DNA of 28,555 nucleotides from Candidatus Poseidonia sp. (GTDB lineage Archaea; Thermoplasmatota; Poseidoniia; Poseidoniales; Poseidoniaceae): contig JALRLQ010000012.1 in the NCBI GenBank assembly GCA_023254365.1, forward strand, positions 1-28,555, in the 5' to 3' direction. Made by a program: the position numbers and the translations under genes. The first letter of the stretch is position 1, and each line of letters begins with the position of its first letter. Shown here in pieces: positions 1 through 8,042 of the stretch. The notes beneath the pieces are model-generated. The model did not search any database, was not told the DNA's origin, and saw nothing but the letters and a program-made list of their open reading frames with translations.

Positions 1-1
1 G

Positions 2-1888
2 TTTTACTCACGCAACCAAATCGCCAACGTGCTGCACCAAGTAGCGGTGTTGCTCGAACTTCAAGGAGCCAACGTGTTCCGGGTTCGTTCCTACCAGAAC
101 GCAAGCCGTATGCTCGGAAGTTTGACCGAAGATTTGGCGGAACTGGTCGCAAGCGGTGAAATCTACGAGATGAAAGGTATTGGCAAAGGGCTCGGCAGCG
201 CCCTGACCCAAGCCATCAGCGAAGGGCAGTGGCCCGATGACTGGGTGGACCTGCACACGAGTACACCTCCCGGCCTCATCGAGATGTTAGGGATACCTGG
301 CTTGGGCCCCAAGCGAATCAAATTGATGGCCGATGAACTGGGTGTTGACTCCGTTGCGAGCCTCAAGCAGGCGGCGCTCGACAACAACATCGCCCCCATG
401 AAGGGGTTTGGTGCCAAATCACAACAGCGCATACTCGACGGCATTGAGTTGCTTTCCCGCTTTCGCGCCCGCCGAAGGCTCGACATTGGGTTGCGGTACG
501 GTGAAGCCTTCCAGCGAAAAATCGCCGCCCTCGACGGGGTTCATCGAGCGACGCTGGCCGGGAGTGCTCGTCGTCGCAAGGACACCATTGGCGACCTTGA
601 TGTCGTGGTTGCTGTGGACGAAACCGACCACGAAGCGGTCGCCAACGCCATCTTGAATCTCCCCGGAATTGCCGACGTCAAAGGCGCGGGTGATTCCAAA
701 ATTAGCCTCATCCTCGACACGACCATCTTCGACGAATCGTTCACGGTGGGTCACATCGACCCAAACGTGCTTGACGCCATCGGCGGTGATGACTACGAGC
801 AGTTGGAAGCGGGAGGGACCATCGACGCACAAGTTCGCCTCGTTCCACCCCACGTTGAACCGTTCACCTTGGCCTATTTCACCGGCAGCAAAGAACACAA
901 CATCGCCATGCGACAACGGGCCATCGACCGAGGCCTTCGCCTCAACGAATTCGGATTGATTCCCGAGGCAAAAGCAGGCGAACTCAAGGGCATGGATGCG
1001 GCTGTTCACTCACTGGTCGCCAGCGATGAGGCAGCGATTTATGCCCACCTCGACATGGCGTATGTCCCTCCTGAATTGCGAGAGGACATGGGTGAAGTCG
1101 ATGCGGCCGCCAGCGGTGCATTACCGACACTGATCCAAACTTCCGACATCAGAGGGTCGCTCCACAACCACACCACCTTGTCGGACGGGGAAGCGAGTCT
1201 GGAAGTCATGGCGGACACGGCTCGCAAGATGGGTTGGTCCTGGTTGGGCATCGCTGACCACTCGCCCACGCTGAAAATCGCCAACGGCGCAAGCGCAGAC
1301 GACCTGCTTGCTCAAGGGCGAACCATCAAGCAATACAACGCGAATTGGGCATCGGAGGGCGTTGATTTCCGTTTGTTCCACGGGGTGGAATCCGACATTC
1401 TCGAAGGAGGAAAACTCGACCACCCCGATGACGTGCTCGCAGAATTGGACTACGTGGTGGCCAGTGTCCACGCCATGACGAAATGGCGGGGCAGAGACGA
1501 GGTTGACAACACGGAGGAGTTGATGAAGGTCATCGACCATCCTGCCACCACCGTGCTCGGCCACCCTACGGGGCGCATCTTGCAGGGGCGGGAAGGCTAC
1601 GAAGTGGACTTGTTTGCCGTGCTTGAACACATGGCCGAGCACAACGAAGAAGGGCGACTCAAAGCGGTTGAACTCAACGCCAGCCCCTATCGCTTGGACT
1701 TGGACTGGCGGTTGTGCAAACACGCCAAAGGACTCGGCGTGCCCGTTGCCATCAATCCCGACGCTCACTCCATCCGTGGCCTGAGCGACATCGCTTACGG
1801 CGTGATGACCGCCCGCAAAGGGTGGCTGGAGCCAGAAAACACGCTCAATGCGCTTGGTGGAGCCGACCTCGCATCCAGATTGGCTTGA
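2..1888 (+). CDS. polX: DNA polymerase X family with C-terminal PHP domain (5' partial)
   Basis: Family X DNA polymerase, a repair-type gap-filling polymerase joined to a PHP metal-dependent phosphoesterase/exonuclease domain. The frame is open to the window edge (F-Y-S-R-N-Q-I-A-N before the first possible GTG at 29), and PolX proteins normally start a few residues earlier, so the true start lies outside and only one or a few codons are missing. Counting from the GTG at 29, an N-terminal helix-hairpin-helix region has the motif GIPGLGPKR at about 88-96. The nucleotidyltransferase motif GSARRRKDT followed by GDLDVVV (catalytic Asp pair) is near 178-195. The PHP domain starts near 379 with HNHTTLSDG, then ADHSP, HGVESDI, SVHAM, LGHPTG and NPDAHS, giving the metal-binding His/Asp/Glu set. 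Length of about 630 aa is near the family norm for the PolX-PHP fusion. The next gene begins 45 nt later on the same strand. Confidence 0.95.
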   Translation, partial: FYSRNQIANVLHQVAVLLELQGANVFRVRSYQNASRMLGSLTEDLAELVASGEIYEMKGIGKGLGSALTQAISEGQWPDDWVDLHTSTPPGLIEMLGIPGLGPKRIKLMADELGVDSVASLKQAALDNNIAPMKGFGAKSQQRILDGIELLSRFRARRRLDIGLRYGEAFQRKIAALDGVHRATLAGSARRRKDTIGDLDVVVAVDETDHEAVANAILNLPGIADVKGAGDSKISLILDTTIFDESFTVGHIDPNVLDAIGGDDYEQLEAGGTIDAQVRLVPPHVEPFTLAYFTGSKEHNIAMRQRAIDRGLRLNEFGLIPEAKAGELKGMDAAVHSLVASDEAAIYAHLDMAYVPPELREDMGEVDAAASGALPTLIQTSDIRGSLHNHTTLSDGEASLEVMADTARKMGWSWLGIADHSPTLKIANGASADDLLAQGRTIKQYNANWASEGVDFRLFHGVESDILEGGKLDHPDDVLAELDYVVASVHAMTKWRGRDEVDNTEELMKVIDHPATTVLGHPTGRILQGREGYEVDLFAVLEHMAEHNEEGRLKAVELNASPYRLDLDWRLCKHAKGLGVPVAINPDAHSIRGLSDIAYGVMTARKGWLEPENTLNALGGADLASRLA

Positions 1889-1933
1889 GGCCGTGAAGCA
1901 CACATTGATGACTCTCGGGGATGTGGAAACACC

Positions 1934-2143
1934 ATGCGAACCCTCCGAACCCTGATCATGGGCAGCATGATGGTCATTCCCGGACTTCTGCTGGGCCTGC
2001 TGGTGTGGTACATCGCAGGGAAACCCGAAACAGAACCGCTTGAAACGCTCATTTGCAACGGTATTCCACTGACTTCAATTTTCCTCGGATTGTACTTCGG
2101 GTGGCAAACCGGTGAAGAATACAGCGCCACGTACGAAGGCTAG
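1934..2143 (+). CDS. Small two-helix membrane protein
   Basis: A 69-residue protein of unknown function. Two hydrophobic segments are visible: residues about 8-28 (MGSMMVIPGLLLGLLVWYIAG) and about 43-58 (GIPLTSIFLGLYFGW), separated by an acidic loop (KPETEPLET). It is probably a hairpin membrane protein with a short charged C-terminus ending in YEG. It starts with ATG, preceded by a G-rich stretch (GGGGATGTGG) that may act as a weak ribosome binding site. It sits 45 nt after PolX and 8 nt before the endonuclease III gene on the same strand, so all three are probably co-transcribed. I do not recognise a family. The tight spacing and the sensible membrane topology are the only support that it is real. 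Confidence 0.6.
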   Translation: MRTLRTLIMGSMMVIPGLLLGLLVWYIAGKPETEPLETLICNGIPLTSIFLGLYFGWQTGEEYSATYEG

Positions 2144-2151
2144 GTGGGTCC

Positions 2152-2802
2152 GTGAAGCGTTTGGAAAAAGCGGAACGAATCGCTCAACAACTGGAAGCCT
2201 TCTACCCTGTCATTCCCATTCCCCTCGACCACAGCAATCCGTTTGAGCTCCTGGTCGCCGTGCTGATGAGTGCACAAACCACCGACTTGAAAGTCAACGA
2301 AGTCACACCGGCCTTGTTCTCCAAAGCCAGTTCAGCGGCTGACATGGCCCAGTTGGAGGTCGAGACCATCTTGACGGACATCCGCCAGGTGGGTTTGGCT
2401 CCCACGAAGGCCAAGAACATCAAGCGACTTTCTGAACTCCTGGTGGAACGTCACGGCGGTGAAGTCCCTGCCTCGTTTGAAGACCTCGAAGCCCTGCCGG
2501 GCGTGGGCCACAAAACGGCCAGTGTCGTGATGTCCCAAGCCTTTGGCGTTCCGGCCTTTCCCGTGGACACCCACATTCACCGTTTGGCCGCTCGATGGGG
2601 TCTTTCCAACGGGACCACGGTTGAAAAAACCGAACACGACCTCAAAGCGGTGTTTCCCAAGGAAAAGTGGAACGATTTGCATTTGCAAATCATCTTCTTT
2701 GGTCGAGAATACTGCCCGGCTCGTTTCCACGACCTCACGCAGTGTCCTATCTGTTCATGGGCCGCTTCGAAAAAGCGAATTCGCGAGGAGATGAAGCGTT
2801 AA
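2152..2802 (+). CDS. nth: Endonuclease III-like DNA glycosylase/AP lyase
   Basis: Base-excision-repair glycosylase of the HhH-GPD superfamily, expected to remove oxidised pyrimidines and cleave the abasic site. The helix-hairpin-helix LPGVGHKTA is at residues 115-123 with catalytic Lys121, and the catalytic Asp is D139 in VDTHIHR. Length (216 aa) is typical. The C-terminal iron-sulfur loop is altered: C188, C198 and C201 are present in a C-X9-C-X2-C arrangement, whereas the textbook Nth pattern is C-X6-C-X2-C-X5-C, and no fourth Cys follows. The cluster may therefore be absent or differently ligated. Translation starts at GTG with a GGTGGG stretch just upstream. The gene follows the membrane miniprotein by 8 nt and ends 4 nt from a convergent gene on the other strand. 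A pairing with PolX makes this a small DNA-repair cluster. Confidence 0.92.
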   Translation: MKRLEKAERIAQQLEAFYPVIPIPLDHSNPFELLVAVLMSAQTTDLKVNEVTPALFSKASSAADMAQLEVETILTDIRQVGLAPTKAKNIKRLSELLVERHGGEVPASFEDLEALPGVGHKTASVVMSQAFGVPAFPVDTHIHRLAARWGLSNGTTVEKTEHDLKAVFPKEKWNDLHLQIIFFGREYCPARFHDLTQCPICSWAASKKRIREEMKR

Positions 2803-2806
2803 CGCC

Positions 2807-3238
2807 TCAGAACAGCGAGAAGCCTCGCCCAACGATGCTTGTGATCAACACAACAGCAGCGAGCATGAAGGCAATGCGAATGCCGACGTGCTGCCCTTGT
2901 TCTTCTTGCGCTTCTCGCACAAAGGCATAGCCAAGCATGGTCAACGCACCGGTCTGGAGAACGGCACTCATGGCGCCGAAGAGGGAGATTTGGAACATGT
3001 AACTGTCCACATCGTCTGCGTACTCTTCGGCTTCCTTGGTGTCGGTCATGTCGTAATCGGCCGTATCAGGCATCGAAGAGGCGAATGGAAGTTCACTAAA
3101 GGCTGCGGAAAACACCAACAACGCAAGGCCAATCATCAACCATTTCTGAAAGGTGTAGATGTTGCCTTTCAACATGCCTGAGGCAGGAGGCTGGTAGGGT
3201 GAAGCGGCAGCAGGTGCAGGCGGTAGCGGAGGTTGCAT
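2807..3238 (-). CDS. Three-helix membrane protein with Pro/Ala-rich N-terminus
   Basis: A 143-residue membrane protein of unknown function. The ATG at 3238 (MQPPLPPAP) is preferred over an upstream TTG at 3256, which would add only a Phe-rich stub. After a Pro/Ala-rich cytosolic N-terminus there are three hydrophobic segments (KWLMIGLALLVFSAAF; FGAMSAVLQTGALTMLGYAFV; IAFMLAAVVLITSIVG). An acidic loop (DTADYDMTDTKEAEEYADD) lies between the first and second. The gene starts 44 nt after the end of flaJ on the same strand and could be the last gene of the archaellum operon or have its own promoter. The pyrimidine-rich tract in the gap makes separation plausible. I do not recognise a family; a small accessory membrane subunit is only a guess from position. 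Confidence 0.65.
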   Translation of the reverse strand: MQPPLPPAPAAASPYQPPASGMLKGNIYTFQKWLMIGLALLVFSAAFSELPFASSMPDTADYDMTDTKEAEEYADDVDSYMFQISLFGAMSAVLQTGALTMLGYAFVREAQEEQGQHVGIRIAFMLAAVVLITSIVGRGFSLF

Positions 3239-3240
3239 TG

Positions 3241-3263
3241 AACGGAAGAAGAACAAAACGGAG
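3241..3263 (-). terminator. T-rich tract after flaJ, possible operon terminator
   Basis: Read on the minus strand, the 44-nt gap after the flaJ stop contains CCGTTTTGTTCTTCTTCCG. Archaeal transcription often stops at U-rich tracts without a strong hairpin, so this is a candidate end for the archaellum transcript, or a pause site before the small membrane protein gene. There is no convincing stem-loop here. Confidence is low because the tract is interrupted. Confidence 0.25.
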
Positions 3264-3282
3264 TATCAATGTTCCCGAATCG

Positions 3283-5085
3283 TCATACGCTGAAGATACT
3301 GCTCGCACTTTCCAACAAGACGGCCGTGATCAATGAGGCTATGCCGGCCACCCAAGTGAGTTGAATCATCTGCCCGATGGCGCTTGTTCGTGTACCACCT
3401 CGAAGCCGAGTGGCGATGGAAGACACCGCCACGACCTGCATGATAATGAGCAACGAGATGATGATTTTGAACATCCGGATGTTGTCGTCCACGGATGAGG
3501 CATCTTCCATGACCGGTAACGCAACACCGCCACCAAAGTCTGAAAGAGCACCGACATCGGTTCCCACCAGTCCAGTCGCCACCCCAGCGATAGCGTCACC
3601 CAACTGCAACACGATGGCCGTGGTGACGTTCAAGGAGGCAACGCTCGAAATCAACAACCCGAGCGCAACACCCCACATGGTGTTGGCTGACAGCGACCGA
3701 CGGTTCCGTAGCGAAAGCAGGTTACCGACCGAACGGGACACCATTTCGGCGGTTTCTGCAGGTTTTCCAGAGGATTGTGAACCCTCGATGTAAATGCGAG
3801 TGTATCGAGAAATCACGGCCGAGTTCGTGTCGGCGGTGAAGTAATCCCAGGCTCTGTCGGAGTCAATGCGGGTGGCCAACCGTTTTTCAAGGCGGTCAAT
3901 GGAGTTGTCAAGCATACCGAAATCAATGCCACGAAGGGCTTTGATGGTCGCAGAGGGTTCGGCTGAACGCGCCTGCGCCGTTCCACCCAGAGCACGAATG
4001 AAATCCGGATAGGTCTCGTCGCGGCGTTGAATCTGACCCTCTTCTCGGCGCACCAAGAAAGCAGGAACAAGCAAGGGTGAAAACGGAATGGCAATGAACA
4101 GCAGCCCGTATTTATCCCATTGGGACGTGATGGTGTCCCAAATCCAAATCAGCGTGAACACCGCCAAAACGAACAAGCCGGCGGTGATGGCCCCTGAAAG
4201 AAGCAAGGAACGACGGAAATTGATACGGAACGGTGTGTCCATTTGGTCCCTCGCAAAGGTCTGGTCCTTCGGAATTGTCGCCCGAAATGCGAACACTGCG
4301 CCGATTTGAATGAACATAAACAGAAGCGATGCGAGCAACAAAAATCGCAAACGACTGGCGATTTCAATGGGTGTATCGTTGGCACTCCCGACCTCGAAAA
4401 GCACCAAATGAATGCCAGCGATCACCAAACCGAACAAGCCGGCGGTCACCAGCGAGACGTAAATCTCCTTGAGTGTATCCACCGACTCAAGGCGTGTGTC
4501 GTACAGCGTGTTGTACTGCTCAGCAATCGTTTCCTGCTCTGAGCGCATGAATTCGTCGATGGGTTGACCCGCTTCGATGGAGAACGCCATTCGGTCAAGG
4601 AAGTCCGACCACAGCGGTGAAGGGCTCTGATGAGCGACGATACGGGCGGCTTCGGGAAGGGAAGTGTGCCATTTTTCGACCAAGGTCTCGATGCGTTGCA
4701 CTTCCGAGGCCAACTCACCGTAATCTCGCATTTGTTTGAGAATATCAAAAATGGATTGGGCGCCCACTTCACCGATGGAAAGAATCCCCATACGCGTAAT
4801 GAACATGTGCATCTCGGCTTCGATGAGGGTAGCTGAGCGTTGAACTTCGAGCACCGGGTACGCCACGGCCGCCACCAAGGACATGGCGGTGAGCATAATG
4901 ACGAACAGTACACCGGTAAAACCGGCGAACAAGGCGCCTTCACCCAACCCTCCGGTGAGGAACACCAAGACGATGGCCGTCAGAAACGTCACGGCGACGA
5001 TGGGCGCCACGTAGATGGCGAGGAAACGCCCGACGGGCATTTCAAGACGTCGAAGGGCAATGTGCCAAATTGGCATGCGCTCCAT
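3283..5085 (-). CDS. flaJ: Archaellum membrane platform protein FlaJ (ArlJ)
   Basis: Polytopic core of the archaellum motor, the TadC/GspF-type membrane partner of the FlaI ATPase. The 600-aa protein has the typical paired T2SSF organisation. Two N-terminal membrane segments (around 19-45 and 53-80) are followed by a long helical cytosolic domain (about 85-205). Then come about four segments (VTAGLFGLVIAGIHLVLF; FLLLASLLFMFIQIGAVF; SGAITAGLFVLAVFTLIW; LLFIAIPFSPLLVPAFLV), a second cytosolic domain, and three C-terminal segments ending in ESASSIFSV. The start ATG at 5085 lies 12 nt after the flaI stop, and its Shine-Dalgarno GAGGATGAT overlaps that stop codon, which suggests coupled translation. 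FlaI-FlaJ adjacency is the canonical order. The protein is slightly longer than many FlaJ homologues, but nothing looks broken. Confidence 0.93.
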   Translation of the reverse strand: MERMPIWHIALRRLEMPVGRFLAIYVAPIVAVTFLTAIVLVFLTGGLGEGALFAGFTGVLFVIMLTAMSLVAAVAYPVLEVQRSATLIEAEMHMFITRMGILSIGEVGAQSIFDILKQMRDYGELASEVQRIETLVEKWHTSLPEAARIVAHQSPSPLWSDFLDRMAFSIEAGQPIDEFMRSEQETIAEQYNTLYDTRLESVDTLKEIYVSLVTAGLFGLVIAGIHLVLFEVGSANDTPIEIASRLRFLLLASLLFMFIQIGAVFAFRATIPKDQTFARDQMDTPFRINFRRSLLLSGAITAGLFVLAVFTLIWIWDTITSQWDKYGLLFIAIPFSPLLVPAFLVRREEGQIQRRDETYPDFIRALGGTAQARSAEPSATIKALRGIDFGMLDNSIDRLEKRLATRIDSDRAWDYFTADTNSAVISRYTRIYIEGSQSSGKPAETAEMVSRSVGNLLSLRNRRSLSANTMWGVALGLLISSVASLNVTTAIVLQLGDAIAGVATGLVGTDVGALSDFGGGVALPVMEDASSVDDNIRMFKIIISLLIIMQVVAVSSIATRLRGGTRTSAIGQMIQLTWVAGIASLITAVLLESASSIFSV

Positions 5086-5097
5086 GTCTCATCATCC

Positions 5098-6813
5098 TCA
5101 CTTGTGATTGACCCCAACCCACGTGTCGATGGCGCGGTCGAAATGCTCCCAACCGTTGGAGTAATACAAGCCCAGGAGGTCAAAGACATCGTCGTAATGC
5201 GTGAGGTCGCGGTCGGCCATGCGCTGAATAGCAGCCGCCCGGCGAAGCATTTCATCGTAGATGTCACGCTTGTTGGCAAACCCTGCCATGGCGGCGATCT
5301 TGTTCTCGAGGAGATGCGACTGGAACATACCGCGGAAGTAGTGCTTGTCTTTCACCGGGTCCCACTCAAACATACCACGGGTCAACACACCGTCGCTGTG
5401 CTTGTTGTACCCAATCACCTCATCAATTCCGGTGATACGACGAGCGATACCGCCGCCGGGTGCCTCGACGACTTCTTGGAAAATCGCAAAGTTGAGGTTG
5501 TCGAAGAAACGGATGGGGACGTTGATTGGGTCGCCGGTGAAACGCTGAATCATCTTGACGATGGACGATGCGTGGAAGGTGGCAATGACCGGGTGACCGG
5601 TTTGCATGGCTTGGAACGCCGTGGCACCCTCAACACCACGAATTTCACCGATGATGATGTAGCGAGGGCGGCTTCGCAACGCTGCCTTGAGTAGGTCAAA
5701 CATTTCCACTCTCGAATCTTCGTTCTTGGCATCACGGGTGACCAGCCGCTGCCAAATCTTGTGGCGCACCTTCACTTCAGGTGTGTCCTCTGCCGAGTAA
5801 ATCTTGACGTTGTGGTCGATGAACGGCAAAATAGCATTCAGCGTGGTGGTCTTTCCGGAAGCCGTTTCTCCGGACACGAGAACGGACATGCCGTATTCAA
5901 GACATATCCAGATGTAGGCCGCTTGTTGGGCCGACATCGTCCCCCACTGGATGAGTTGAATCACCGAAATCGTTTCTTCGGCGAACTTACGGATGGTGAA
6001 CGAAGGTCCGAGCATGGACACATCGTCGGAGAAGATGATGTTGATACGGGAACCGTCAAGCAGCACACCGTCGATGATGGGTTTGTTGTCCGAGACTGGT
6101 CGACCGATACGCTCGGACATGGCTCGAAGGTAACGAGAGAGCAATTCCCGTTCCCTGAAACGGATGTTCGAGGTGACCATCCCAAACACCTTGTGGTCCA
6201 TGTGGATGTGTTTGAGGCCAACCGAGTGAATATCTTCCAACATTTCGTCAGAAAGCAAGGGTTCGAGAGGCCCGTTTCGAATAAGGTCACGAATCACGAC
6301 GTAGGTGAGGCGCTCTCGTTGGGCCTGCGTGACCGTCAAGCGTTTGTCGTCCATTCCAACCAACTCCCACATACGACCTTGACGGCGAACGAGGTTGTTG
6401 GCTTCAGAATCGAGGATGGTGTAGCGCTCAATCATTTGTTGAAGGATGTTCTCAAATTCGGTGTCGGTGGTGAAGGAAGGAGCGGTTGGTGCCTCTTGAA
6501 GCAGGGTCTCAACGAGTTCACGTCGGATGTTTTCTTCCTCTTCGGTCAATTGCGGTTCAAGACCGAACCAGAGGATGGTCCCTCCACCGTCCTCGTCGGC
6601 AGGTGGTTCGTAGATATGGACAAAGATGGGTTCTCGAGTGACATAAATCAGGTTCAGAGGCCGTTGTTTCTTGGCGTCTCGGTCAAGTGGGCCGTAGTAG
6701 ATGGGGCGAGAGCCGTAACGCATCTCGAAATCCCGCACCCATTCGGCGACGTGGGGATAAGCAGCCATGACGCCGTTGAGGTCGCCTTTCGCAAATCGGG
6801 GTTCGTCGCTCAT
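5098..6813 (-). CDS. flaI: Archaellum assembly/rotation ATPase FlaI (ArlI)
   Basis: Hexameric secretion-type ATPase that powers both archaellin assembly and rotation, acting on the cytoplasmic face with FlaJ and FlaH. The 571-aa sequence shows an N-terminal domain (1-about 290), Walker A SGETASGKTTT at 314-324, the acidic motif SAEDTPE at 340-346, Walker B RYIIIGEIRG at 384-393, and the His-box ATFHAS at 411-416. All catalytic motifs are intact. The N-terminal region contains GPLEPLLSD and LLDGSRINII, typical of FlaI/GspE-like proteins. Start ATG at 6813 has the Shine-Dalgarno GGAGGAGAGATGG immediately upstream and lies 13 nt after the flaH stop. It is clearly FlaI rather than a general type IV pilus or Tad ATPase because FlaF, FlaG, FlaH and archaellins lie beside it in canonical order. 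Confidence 0.96.
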   Translation of the reverse strand: MSDEPRFAKGDLNGVMAAYPHVAEWVRDFEMRYGSRPIYYGPLDRDAKKQRPLNLIYVTREPIFVHIYEPPADEDGGGTILWFGLEPQLTEEEENIRRELVETLLQEAPTAPSFTTDTEFENILQQMIERYTILDSEANNLVRRQGRMWELVGMDDKRLTVTQAQRERLTYVVIRDLIRNGPLEPLLSDEMLEDIHSVGLKHIHMDHKVFGMVTSNIRFRERELLSRYLRAMSERIGRPVSDNKPIIDGVLLDGSRINIIFSDDVSMLGPSFTIRKFAEETISVIQLIQWGTMSAQQAAYIWICLEYGMSVLVSGETASGKTTTLNAILPFIDHNVKIYSAEDTPEVKVRHKIWQRLVTRDAKNEDSRVEMFDLLKAALRSRPRYIIIGEIRGVEGATAFQAMQTGHPVIATFHASSIVKMIQRFTGDPINVPIRFFDNLNFAIFQEVVEAPGGGIARRITGIDEVIGYNKHSDGVLTRGMFEWDPVKDKHYFRGMFQSHLLENKIAAMAGFANKRDIYDEMLRRAAAIQRMADRDLTHYDDVFDLLGLYYSNGWEHFDRAIDTWVGVNHK

Positions 6814-6826
6814 CCATCTCTCCTCC

Positions 6827-7552
6827 TCAGCTCACCGCCGTGATGTCGACGATGAAGCCCATGCCGGGCTCAACACGCCAACCGATGGACGATTGAATAG
6901 GTCCAGCAGCACGCAGGTAGCGTGTGACGATCATCGATCGCTTGAGGTCACCGCCGATCAGCGTCGTGGAGAGGTCCAACACCACTTCTGCTCCAGAACG
7001 GAGCAGGTGGAGCAACTTGGCATCCATCTCGTCGGCGTCAACGGTGAGCATCAACGTGCGTCCTGTGGAAGCGATTTTCCGCATGCGTTGAACCAATTCG
7101 AAACGCTCGGTTTCGGTGGTGTTCTCTGGCATCAAGGAACTAGCAGAATCGATCACAACGATGTCGGCGTGCTCAATGGCTTCGCTTTCAAGCACCTCGT
7201 TGAGGCCGACATCAGCGATGGGTTCAGCGATGGTTCCAAAGCGTGAAAACACCATTAACGCACCGCTGGCGAGGGCTTTTGTTACGCCGTATCCGATGGA
7301 TTCCATCTGTTCAATCCAACCACGTGTCGTCAGTTCGGTCGTAACGACCAAGACCTTCACGCCGTTTTCAAGCAGACCGTGCACGAAGCGTTGGCTGACG
7401 AGGGATTTTCCTGCACCCACCGGGCCTTGCAGCACGGCAAGACTCCGATTCGGTATCCGAAGGCCGAGGGAATCGGCCAGACTATCGGTTTCAACCTCGT
7501 AGGGGAAGCCGTCTTCCACCGGCGTGGGGTTTTCGCCCAAGGCATCAATCAT
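6827..7552 (-). CDS. flaH: Archaellum RecA/KaiC-like regulator FlaH (ArlH)
   Basis: KaiC/RecA-fold nucleotide-binding protein that sits under the FlaI motor and controls assembly in its ATP-bound state. From ATG 7552 the protein is 241 aa, with Walker A GPVGAGKS at 43-50 and Walker B IVVIDS at 131-136. The LRIPNRSLAVLQGP segment before Walker A is typical of the family. An upstream in-frame start at 7597 would add 15 residues. I reject it because the minus strand carries a strong GGAGGTT seven nucleotides before the 7552 ATG, and that ATG overlaps the flaG stop as ATGATTGA (8-nt overlap), a geometry also seen elsewhere in this operon. FlaH is followed 13 nt later by flaI, as in most archaellum loci. 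Confidence 0.94.
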   Translation of the reverse strand: MIDALGENPTPVEDGFPYEVETDSLADSLGLRIPNRSLAVLQGPVGAGKSLVSQRFVHGLLENGVKVLVVTTELTTRGWIEQMESIGYGVTKALASGALMVFSRFGTIAEPIADVGLNEVLESEAIEHADIVVIDSASSLMPENTTETERFELVQRMRKIASTGRTLMLTVDADEMDAKLLHLLRSGAEVVLDLSTTLIGGDLKRSMIVTRYLRAAGPIQSSIGWRVEPGMGFIVDITAVS

Positions 7553-8033
7553 GCAATCGAACCTCCAAACTGATGGATGTTGAACCACGGTATCCACTGG
7601 TGACCTCAGACGAAACCGCCACGGTCAGCGCAACATCGTCACCGGACGAGTACGACCAATTTCCAGAGTCAACCGTAACCTCGAGCAGACGCGTATCGTC
7701 CCATTCCGTTCCGCTGGGAACAAGCGTATCGACAATGGAACCTGTCACGGACTCACCATCAACGATGACCACGAGGGTGGAGGGGTCGAGCAGGTTCTCA
7801 CCGATGTTCTGCAAATAGAACGTGATTTCCTGGTTGGTCGTGTCCAAATCCACCATCATCGGGTCGCCAGCAAAGGCCACACCTGTCGCCTGTTCAGCTT
7901 GGAGAGCGGCCACGTTGACCGTGCTGCTCTGCGCCATTTGGCCCCACTGATTGATCAGAAGGATACTGACGCTTCCCGACACCAAGAGGGCTGTGACCAG
8001 CATGATGAACGAGGATGAGCCGCCGTCTGCCAT
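7545..8033 (-). CDS. flaG: Archaellum stator-type protein FlaG (ArlG)
   Basis: Single-helix membrane protein with an external beta-sandwich; with FlaF it forms the pseudoperiplasmic stator filament of the archaellum. The 162-aa sequence opens MADGGSSSFIMLVTALLVSG with one hydrophobic segment (about 8-29). An Ig-like domain follows (ITFYLQNIGENLLDPSTLVV) and the protein ends SISLEVRLHD. This fits the FlaG pattern of a short polar N-terminus, an N-terminal helix and a beta domain of about 110-130 residues. One N-X-S/T sequon (NWS) is visible. The Shine-Dalgarno GAGGTGAT lies just before the ATG, and the flaF stop is 9 nt upstream. FlaF and FlaG are similar families; order and N-terminus favour FlaG here, but the two labels could be swapped. 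Confidence 0.85.
   Translation of the reverse strand: MADGGSSSFIMLVTALLVSGSVSILLINQWGQMAQSSTVNVAALQAEQATGVAFAGDPMMVDLDTTNQEITFYLQNIGENLLDPSTLVVIVDGESVTGSIVDTLVPSGTEWDDTRLLEVTVDSGNWSYSSGDDVALTVAVSSEVTSGYRGSTSISLEVRLHD
7560..7566 (-). promoter_or_regulatory. Ribosome binding site deciding the flaH start
   Basis: Minus-strand GGAGGTT, seven nucleotides before the ATG at 7552 and lying inside the end of flaG. It fixes the flaH start at the downstream ATG and implies translational coupling to flaG. Confidence 0.8.
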
Positions 8034-8042
8034 GGTATCACC

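Noticed and set aside
1121..1903. Minus-strand frame opposite the PolX PHP domain
   Set aside because: The plus strand has all PHP metal motifs here; the reverse frame is a shadow.
4840..5694. Plus-strand frame spanning the flaI/flaJ junction
   Set aside because: Covers two conserved genes on the other strand; His/Asp-rich translation with no recognisable fold.
5761..6843. Long plus-strand frame (360 codons) opposite flaI
   Set aside because: It mirrors a gene with intact FlaI motifs; the translation has no domain, and such shadows are common in sequence with strong third-position bias.
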